Source of the DNA: Candidatus Desantisbacteria bacterium CG1_02_38_46
GTDB lineage: Bacteria > Desantisbacteria > UBA1551 > UBA1559
Reading direction: 5' to 3'
Length of the DNA: 18,313 nt
Assembly (NCBI GenBank): GCA_001871015.1
Contig: MNUO01000044.1
Span: forward strand, 1-18,313
How positions within the stretch are numbered: the first letter of the stretch is position 1; each line of letters opens with the position of its first letter. Below are positions 12,903 to 18,313 of the stretch, piece by piece. The position numbers and the translations under genes are program-made. A model generated the notes under the pieces. It was not told where the DNA came from. It saw nothing but the letters and a program-made list of their open reading frames with translations, and searched no databases.

Positions 12903-15900
12903 ATGGCACAGGAATGGAAGGGAAAACTTGAAAAAATTGATGATTACCGCTGGCGTCTTCCAAAAGAAGGCGGAATGCGCGTTCCTGGTCTGATCTATGC
13001 GGATGAAAAACTTCTAATAGATATAAAGAAAGAGCAGAGTTTAAATCAGGTAAGAAACGTTGCCCATCTCCCGGGTATCATCAGATATTCTATGGCTATG
13101 CCCGATATCCACTATGGGTACGGTTTCTGCATTGGCGGTGTAGCTGCAACCGATATAGAAAAAGGAGTAATTGTCCCGGGCGGGATCGGTTACGATATAA
13201 ATTGCCTTTTTGGAGATGCAAAAATTATGTGTGAGCATGGTTATCATATTCCATTAAGAGAATTTGAAAAGAAATGGGGGGATATAAATATAGCATCCAC
13301 AGAACTTTCTAAATCTTCTTCAGTGATTACTACTATCGCAAGATTTCTTAAAATAAAACCACAAAATCAAATTTATAAGTTAACCACTGAAAGTGGTAGA
13401 GAGGTAACAGCAACTGAAGACCATCCTTTTTGGACTCCTGATGGGATGATACCATTACGTGAATTAAGGGTTGAAGATGTTGTTGCTGTTCAGCATTTCA
13501 CTGGCGTCCCATACGAAGAGCCTTCTGAAAGAATTATTCTGAGTGAAGAAAAAATTAAGGCTATCCTTTTGAAATTTGAGAAAGGTTCTCAAGGTCATGG
13601 ATTGGAACAAACAATCATTCATTTTAAAAAAAGGAATTTGCTACCAATTAAATACGACTCATGGCAGGTTCCGTATATTTTAAAAATTATGGGTTATGTA
13701 TTTGGCGATGGGACGGTTTATTTTCAAGGTGGAAGAAGAAAGGGTGTGACATTATTCTATGGTAAACCTGAGGATCTGGAAGATATAAGAAAAGATATTT
13801 TGAATCTCGGGTTTACTCCTTCCAGAGTATATTCTCGTCTTAGAGATTGCAAGATAGACACCTATTATGGCCATTATAAATTTACTCACAATGAACATAT
13901 GATGAAAGTAGTTGGAACATCTTTTGCAGCCTTGTTGATTTCACTCGGTGTTCCTGCTGGTAGGAAAGTCAATCAGAAATATGGAGTTCCAGCATGGATT
14001 TTTGATGCACCACTATGGCAGAAGCGGTTGTTCCTTGCTTCATTTTTTGGAGCGGAAATGTCCACTCCCAAATCCATTCCAAATGAATATAGCTTTCATT
14101 CTCCCTGTGTTTCAATGAACAAGCGGAAAGAGATTTCAGGAGATGCCAGACATTTTTTTGAGCAAGTTGGCAAACTTTTATTAGAATTTGGAGTTAAAAT
14201 ACAAATGATAGGTGAAAGAGAGGAGTGTGAAAACAAAGATGGACAAATTTCACATCGTTTGCGTTTAAGTGTTTGTAACGACACCAAAAACTTAATCAGG
14301 TTTTATGAAAATGTTAATTTTGAATATAACATAGAGAAAAGAAATGAAAGCAATGTGGTTATTCAATATTTGAAAATGAAGAATAAAGTAATCAAAAAGA
14401 GAACATCCACAGCTCAATTAGCTCTAACGATGCATCAGTCAGGTAAGAGTCCTTCAGAAATTTACTCTGAGCTTAGTTCAGAATTTGTCAACAAGAGATT
14501 TCTGGAAAGGTCACTTTATGAGGGAAGAGATGAACCGAGGATTGCTTACAATTTTCCTAAATATTCAGACTACAGAAAAGAGATTACTGCCGGATTAGAA
14601 AACAGTATTTATGTCTGGGATAAAATTGAGAAAATTGAAGAGGTAGAATTTAATGATTATGTTTATGATTTTACAGTAACACATAAAGACCACAATTTTA
14701 TTGCAAATAATTTTGTTGTTTCAAATTGTGGCGTCAGACTTTTAAGAACCGATTTAAAATATGACGATATTAAAGATAAAATTCGCCAGTTGGTAGATGC
14801 ACTTTTTTACACCATTCCTTCTGGTGTTGGTTCAAAAGGAAGCATACATTTAACTCATGACGAATCAGAAAAAGTAATGGTAAAAGGTGCAAAATGGGCA
14901 GTGGATAAGGGTTATGGATGGAAAGAAGATTTAGAGTTTACAGAAGAAAATGGTGCAATGCCTGGCGCAAATCCATCCAGGGTCAGTCAGAGAGCAATTG
15001 AGCGTGGATTGAGGCAATTAGGGACACTGGGAGCAGGAAATCACTTCCTTGAGATACAAGTTGTTGAGGAAATTTATGAAACTAATGTTGCTAAGATTTT
15101 CGGATTGGAAAAGGGTCAGATTACAGTAATGATTCATACTGGTTCCAGAGGATTTGGATATCAAGTATGCGATGATTCTTTAGGAATGATGCAGCGTGCT
15201 ATTCAAAAATATGAGATTGGCCTTCCTGACAGACAACTTGCCTGTGCTCCTATAAATTCTCAGGAAGGCCAGGATTATTTTCAGGCAATGGCTTGTGCAG
15301 CAAATTATGCCTGGGCGAATCGGCAGTGTATTATGCACTGGACAAGAGAAGCATTTGAAAAGATACTGGGGAAGAGCGCAAAGTTGCTGGGAATGAAATT
15401 GGTTTATGATGTGGCGCACAACATTGCTAAATTTGAAGAGCATAATGTGGAAGGCAATAAGGTTAAAGTTTGCGTGCATAGAAAAGGTGCGACGCGTGCT
15501 TTTCAAGCCTATAATCCGGCCATCCCAAAGGAATATATTTCTGCAGGGCAACCTGTAATAATTCCTGGCGATATGGGAAGAAATTCATATGTCCTTGCAG
15601 GCACTCCACTTGCAATGGAACAGACATTTGGGACAGTATGTTTTACAGGAGACACACACATAATTACTAATAAGGGAATAATTTCCTTAAAAAATATTTA
15701 TGAGAGGTTTAATGATAAACAAGAAGATTTTTTAGTTGTCTCTCTAAATAAAGATTTAAAATTAGAATGGAAACCTGTAGTAAGGGCAACGAAAAGGATG
15801 TCTGGGGTTGCACAATTTTTGGTTTCTCAGACAGGCAGATCTGCAATGAGTACAATTAAAGCTACTCCTGAACATAAATTTGCAATTCTGGAAAATTTAG

Positions 15901-17114
15901 GATTGACATACAGAGAAGCAAAAGAAATAGTGAACAGAAATGAAATGATTTGCGCGATTGATAATATTCCTCCTTTGGCAACAAGGCATGATCCTAAATT
16001 AGGTTATTTATTAGGAGCATTAGCAAGCGATGGATATGTGAGAATTTATGGCAATAAAAGACATGGAAGTATACTGTTTACACAAAAGAAAGATGAAGCA
16101 AAGTTAGAATTTATTAATTCTGTCCAAAAATGTTTTAAGGAAAAATTCAATTTAGAATTAAAAGAAAAACGCACTTATAGAAGTAGAGGAATTATTAGAG
16201 GGAAATTAGTAGAGGGAGTTGCTACAGAATTTATCTGTAACAGTAAATATCTCGCTGAAGAGTTACTATTAAAGATGAAAAATTTATCCCAGTGGGTTTT
16301 AAATGTAGACAAAGAAACCGCACTGCAATTCTTGGCAGGAATTATTGATGGTGACGGTACTTTTAATCCAAAACATAGAGTGATTGATATATTTGCCGGT
16401 GACGAGGATTTAGAAATAGGGAAGGCTATATTGGTTGCGTGTTTAAAAAACAGAATTCTTCCTTATGTTTCAAAGCAACGAGGAAATTGTTTTATATTTC
16501 AGATTTCAGAACAGTTTAACGAAGTGTTCAAAAGAACTAAAAGAGTAAAGGGTGAGGTGCACCCAAGAAAATATGGTGTAAAATTATTTGCAATAAGACA
16601 ACTTTTGGGAGAAATGAAAGATGTAAAATGGCCATTTAGCCCCAGGATTGACAGGAATACTTTTATGGACAGTGTAAAAATTCAAAAATATCTTTATCAG
16701 TTTGATGAATGTGCTAAAAATAATTTCTTAAAGATAATAAATAGCGATCTTAGAATGGAGAGAGTTAAAATAGTAAAGGAATTGGGGATTAAGGATGTTT
16801 ATAATATTGAAGTTGAAGATAGTCACAATTATGTAGTGTTGACAGAGACTTTCCTCCCATTAGTTGTGAAAAATTGTCATGGTGCAGGAAGGGTGATGTC
16901 CAGGCACGAGGCAATCAGAGTAAGCCGTGGAAGGTCAATTGTTAAAGAACTTGAAGGCAGGGGGATAATTGTTCGCTGTGCTGAAATGGAAACTCTAATG
17001 GAAGAAATTCCAGACGCCTATAAAAATGTAAATGATGTTGTCAATGTAATTCACAATGCTGGTCTTTCAAAGAAAGTTGCAAAGATGAGACCCCTCGGTG
17101 TTATTAAAGGCTAA
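12903..17114 (+). CDS. rtcB: RNA-splicing ligase RtcB precursor with two inteins
   Basis: The 1403-residue precursor encodes RtcB, the GTP- and Mn2+-dependent ligase joining 2',3'-cyclic phosphate or 3'-phosphate ends to 5'-OH ends. Removing two inteins (101-608 and 913-1324) leaves 483 residues, the usual length of archaeal-type RtcB. Active-site residues, in precursor numbering, are D98, C609 once spliced (GGIGYDIN-CGVRLL), H714 (GNHFLE), H745 (IHTGSRG), H839 (YDVAHNIAKFE) and H1326 (CHGAGR), the histidine that carries GMP. After splicing these become C101, H206, H237, H331 and H406, close to Pyrococcus RtcB. Both inteins interrupt catalytic motifs, so no ligase can form without splicing. 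The start follows GGAG at 12894. Archease is encoded in the same run of genes. Confidence 0.95.
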   Translation: MAQEWKGKLEKIDDYRWRLPKEGGMRVPGLIYADEKLLIDIKKEQSLNQVRNVAHLPGIIRYSMAMPDIHYGYGFCIGGVAATDIEKGVIVPGGIGYDINCLFGDAKIMCEHGYHIPLREFEKKWGDINIASTELSKSSSVITTIARFLKIKPQNQIYKLTTESGREVTATEDHPFWTPDGMIPLRELRVEDVVAVQHFTGVPYEEPSERIILSEEKIKAILLKFEKGSQGHGLEQTIIHFKKRNLLPIKYDSWQVPYILKIMGYVFGDGTVYFQGGRRKGVTLFYGKPEDLEDIRKDILNLGFTPSRVYSRLRDCKIDTYYGHYKFTHNEHMMKVVGTSFAALLISLGVPAGRKVNQKYGVPAWIFDAPLWQKRLFLASFFGAEMSTPKSIPNEYSFHSPCVSMNKRKEISGDARHFFEQVGKLLLEFGVKIQMIGEREECENKDGQISHRLRLSVCNDTKNLIRFYENVNFEYNIEKRNESNVVIQYLKMKNKVIKKRTSTAQLALTMHQSGKSPSEIYSELSSEFVNKRFLERSLYEGRDEPRIAYNFPKYSDYRKEITAGLENSIYVWDKIEKIEEVEFNDYVYDFTVTHKDHNFIANNFVVSNCGVRLLRTDLKYDDIKDKIRQLVDALFYTIPSGVGSKGSIHLTHDESEKVMVKGAKWAVDKGYGWKEDLEFTEENGAMPGANPSRVSQRAIERGLRQLGTLGAGNHFLEIQVVEEIYETNVAKIFGLEKGQITVMIHTGSRGFGYQVCDDSLGMMQRAIQKYEIGLPDRQLACAPINSQEGQDYFQAMACAANYAWANRQCIMHWTREAFEKILGKSAKLLGMKLVYDVAHNIAKFEEHNVEGNKVKVCVHRKGATRAFQAYNPAIPKEYISAGQPVIIPGDMGRNSYVLAGTPLAMEQTFGTVCFTGDTHIITNKGIISLKNIYERFNDKQEDFLVVSLNKDLKLEWKPVVRATKRMSGVAQFLVSQTGRSAMSTIKATPEHKFAILENLGLTYREAKEIVNRNEMICAIDNIPPLATRHDPKLGYLLGALASDGYVRIYGNKRHGSILFTQKKDEAKLEFINSVQKCFKEKFNLELKEKRTYRSRGIIRGKLVEGVATEFICNSKYLAEELLLKMKNLSQWVLNVDKETALQFLAGIIDGDGTFNPKHRVIDIFAGDEDLEIGKAILVACLKNRILPYVSKQRGNCFIFQISEQFNEVFKRTKRVKGEVHPRKYGVKLFAIRQLLGEMKDVKWPFSPRIDRNTFMDSVKIQKYLYQFDECAKNNFLKIINSDLRMERVKIVKELGIKDVYNIEVEDSHNYVVLTETFLPLVVKNCHGAGRVMSRHEAIRVSRGRSIVKELEGRGIIVRCAEMETLMEEIPDAYKNVNDVVNVIHNAGLSKKVAKMRPLGVIKG
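13203..14726 (+). mobile_element. Intein 1 of RtcB (LAGLIDADG type, 508 aa)
   Basis: The intein runs from C101 (CLFGDAKIMCEHGY) to N608, with C609 as the first downstream residue. Splicing motifs are visible: block A at the N-terminus, block B TATEDH (H174) and block F DFTVTHKDHNFIANN. The terminal block reads VVSN|C, with Ser where a penultimate His is usual. A homing endonuclease is present: first motif MGYVFGDG (263-270) and second LASFFGAE (378-385), each with an acidic residue. The insertion point, just before the metal-binding cysteine of GYDIN|C, is the known RtcB intein site of archaea such as Pyrococcus. Confidence 0.93.
15639..16874 (+). mobile_element. Intein 2 of RtcB (LAGLIDADG type, 412 aa)
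   Basis: The intein runs from C913 (CFTGDTHIITNKGI) to N1324 (LPLVVKN), followed by C1325 of CHGAGR. Block B is TPEH (H991) and block F is VYNIEVEDSHNYVVLTE. The penultimate residue is Lys instead of His. The endonuclease motifs are strong: LLGALASDG (1036-1044) and LAGIIDGDG (1144-1152), so homing activity is plausible. It sits one residue before the guanylylated histidine. It differs in sequence from intein 1, so it came by a separate invasion, not a duplication. Confidence 0.93.
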
Positions 17115-17115
17115 G

Positions 17116-17282
17116 GTAGTGGCCCCCCCCGTCTGCTTGTCGCAGACAAGCGGGGGGGCAATAAAGGCGAGTAAACTCGCCCACTACAGTAGAGGCCCCC
17201 CCGTCTGCTTGTCGCAGACAAGCGGGGGGGCAATAAAGTCGAGTAAACTCGCCCACTACAGTAGTGGCAGAGCTTGCTCTGC
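17116..17282 (+). repeat. Modular palindromic repeat, cluster 4 (2 long units + partial)
   Basis: Two long-type units (17116-17188, 73 bp; 17189-17260, 72 bp) are followed by a 22-base partial short-type unit (17261-17282). The long units have GTAGTGG (GTAGAGG in the second). A C/G hairpin follows, with 8 or 7 C, the core GTCTGCTTGTCGCAGACAAG and 7 G. Then come CAATAAAG, the right hairpin and CCACTAC. The one-base length difference is the extra C. The first unit has GGCGAGTAAACTCGCC as a perfect right palindrome. The cluster begins two bases after the rtcB stop. Like cluster 1, it ends with a lone left hairpin, 32 bases before the next start codon. Confidence 0.92.
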
Positions 17283-17314
17283 AATTTTTGTAGGAATTTT
17301 TAAGGAGGCTATTT

Positions 17315-18313
17315 ATGGAAAACAATATTGAAGTTACTGTAGACAAGAGTCATCTTATTACAATTGGTGAAAGACTTTATGGAGAAAGCATAGAACTAAT
17401 CAGGGAACTGGTAAATAATGCCTATGATGCTGATGCCACTGAGGCACATATTGAAATAAAAGATGAAGAGATCACTATTTCTGATAATGGTATTGGTATG
17501 GATATAGAGGGTCTTAAACAATATTTCAACATCGGTTCTCCTTATAAAAAAATTCACCGCAAATCTCTGAGGTTTGGACGTGTGCGAATTGGTGAGTTTG
17601 GTATCGGTAAATTTGCAGTGTTATCTGCCTGTCCATATTTTGAAGTCTGGACAAAAAAAGGAAATTTCCAGGGCAGGGTTATTTTTGATAAAGAAGAGTG
17701 GGAGAAAACACCTGATGTCTGGCATCTTCCTTTACAGGTTGAATCTGTGGACCAGGCAAGACAGGATGGCACAGTAGTCACTCTTAAAAAACTTAAGAAG
17801 AAATTCAATCTTGCAGATATAGAAAAGCGTCTTATAGAATCCGTGCCTATAAGAGCTCCTGAGTTTACTGTTTTTGTAAATGGCAAAAAGATTACTGCAA
17901 AATATATTCCGGGGCATCGCATTCCATTTTTAGAAGGGACAGATTTTGGAGTCGTGCATGGAGAAATTATTATTACCCCTCTTTCGCATTCTGATATAAA
18001 GGAAGCAGGAATTGAGTGCAAAGTGAAGCAGGTGACCGTTAAAAAGGATTTTTTTGGAATAGAAAACTGGGGGATGAATGCTGCAAGGATAACAGGAGAG
18101 GTCAATGCGGATTTTCTACCAATTACCAGTGACCGTAGCGGTTTTGTAAGGGACAGTGATGAATTCAGGGCATTTCGCAAAGTAATGGAAAGAGTTCTGG
18201 AAAGAGTTAAAAAGGTTGTAGAAGAACTTTTTGATTACAAAGAAAATCGGCGCACAAAAAGAGTTTTGACAGAAGTGCTGGACAGAATCAAGACAAGCCT
18301 TATTCAGAATCCC
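17315..18313 (+). CDS. GHKL-type ATPase (HSP90/MutL/MORC-like), runs off the window
   Basis: The first 333 codons of a gene continue past the window end. The N-terminal Bergerat-fold ATPase is clear: N-box E31-LVN-N35 (RELVNNAYDADAT), G1 DNGIGM (57-62) and G2 GEFGIGKFA (93-101), then DGTVVTL. A second, S5-like region follows, with ITSDRSGFVRDSDEFRAF, a lysine-containing KVKQVTVKKDFFG strand and a charged helix at the cut end. This order resembles stand-alone HSP90-like or MORC-like ATPases, not histidine kinases. MutL itself is less likely, because the SDRSGF element is typical of the other group. The start has a strong AAGGAGG site (17302-17308). Function depends on the missing C-terminal part. 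Confidence 0.85.
   Translation, partial: MENNIEVTVDKSHLITIGERLYGESIELIRELVNNAYDADATEAHIEIKDEEITISDNGIGMDIEGLKQYFNIGSPYKKIHRKSLRFGRVRIGEFGIGKFAVLSACPYFEVWTKKGNFQGRVIFDKEEWEKTPDVWHLPLQVESVDQARQDGTVVTLKKLKKKFNLADIEKRLIESVPIRAPEFTVFVNGKKITAKYIPGHRIPFLEGTDFGVVHGEIIITPLSHSDIKEAGIECKVKQVTVKKDFFGIENWGMNAARITGEVNADFLPITSDRSGFVRDSDEFRAFRKVMERVLERVKKVVEELFDYKENRRTKRVLTEVLDRIKTSLIQNP

Noticed and set aside
17116-17260. Rho-independent terminator after rtcB
   Set aside because: The C/G hairpins are strong, but no T-run follows them and the same hairpin lies inside a coding sequence at 10442-10476. A weak terminating effect cannot be excluded.
17098-17331. A 77-codon forward frame running across repeat cluster 4
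   Set aside because: It starts inside rtcB and is almost entirely translated repeat. It has no ribosome binding site and only shows that the repeats lack stops in this frame.
17554-18180. 208-codon reverse-strand frame
   Set aside because: It lies opposite the clear GHKL ATPase gene and has Ser/Leu-rich shadow-frame composition with no recognisable domain.

Overview
This window looks like a piece of chromosome from an uncultivated, AT-rich bacterium (my estimate by eye is roughly 38-40% GC). It has clear Shine-Dalgarno sequences, two near-perfect sigma70-type promoters, bacterial operon packing (ATGA/TGATG overlaps) and bacterial families such as FloA, NfeD, DppBCD and GatC. An exported protein that may be an outer-membrane barrel suggests a two-membrane cell. 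I cannot name the phylum from sequence alone. Every gene I support lies on the + strand.

Layout. (i) 1-1450: an accessory zone with a VapBC-type toxin-antitoxin pair, a HicB-like gene without its HicA, and a short signal-peptide gene that looks broken. (ii) 1450-1877: no convincing gene, but a strong promoter at its end. (iii) 1878-6085: a tight operon of a NIF3-like metal protein, a long NfeD membrane protease, a short NfeD, the flotillin-like scaffold FloA and a small acidic membrane protein. (iv) 6086-about 8040: an AT-rich accessory insert carrying a TumE-type toxin-antitoxin pair and a free-standing protein built from an HsdR-type nuclease domain, a coiled coil and a probable RAMA domain. 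(v) 8046-11073: peptide/nickel-type ABC transporter genes (two permeases, one ATPase), with no substrate-binding protein and no second ATPase in view. (vi) 11091-17114: gatC, archease, an exported protein of unknown function and an RNA ligase RtcB interrupted by two LAGLIDADG inteins. (vii) 17315-end: the first 333 codons of a GHKL-type ATPase.

The most unusual feature is a family of modular palindromic repeats. They sit at four places: between the second permease and the ATPase gene, inside the ATPase coding sequence, before rtcB, and between rtcB and the GHKL gene. The basic unit is 51 bp. A variant of 72-73 bp has its left hairpin replaced by a long C/G hairpin. Two of the three forward frames are open, so a unit can enter a gene without stopping translation. 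In the transporter ATPase it has done so, adding about 33-34 residues between the Q-loop and the signature motif.

Functionally, archease and RtcB belong together (archease activates the ligase), and both inteins must splice out to rebuild the RtcB active site. NfeD and FloA form a known membrane-microdomain pair. The toxin-antitoxin and nuclease genes look like accessory, possibly defensive, cargo set between housekeeping operons.
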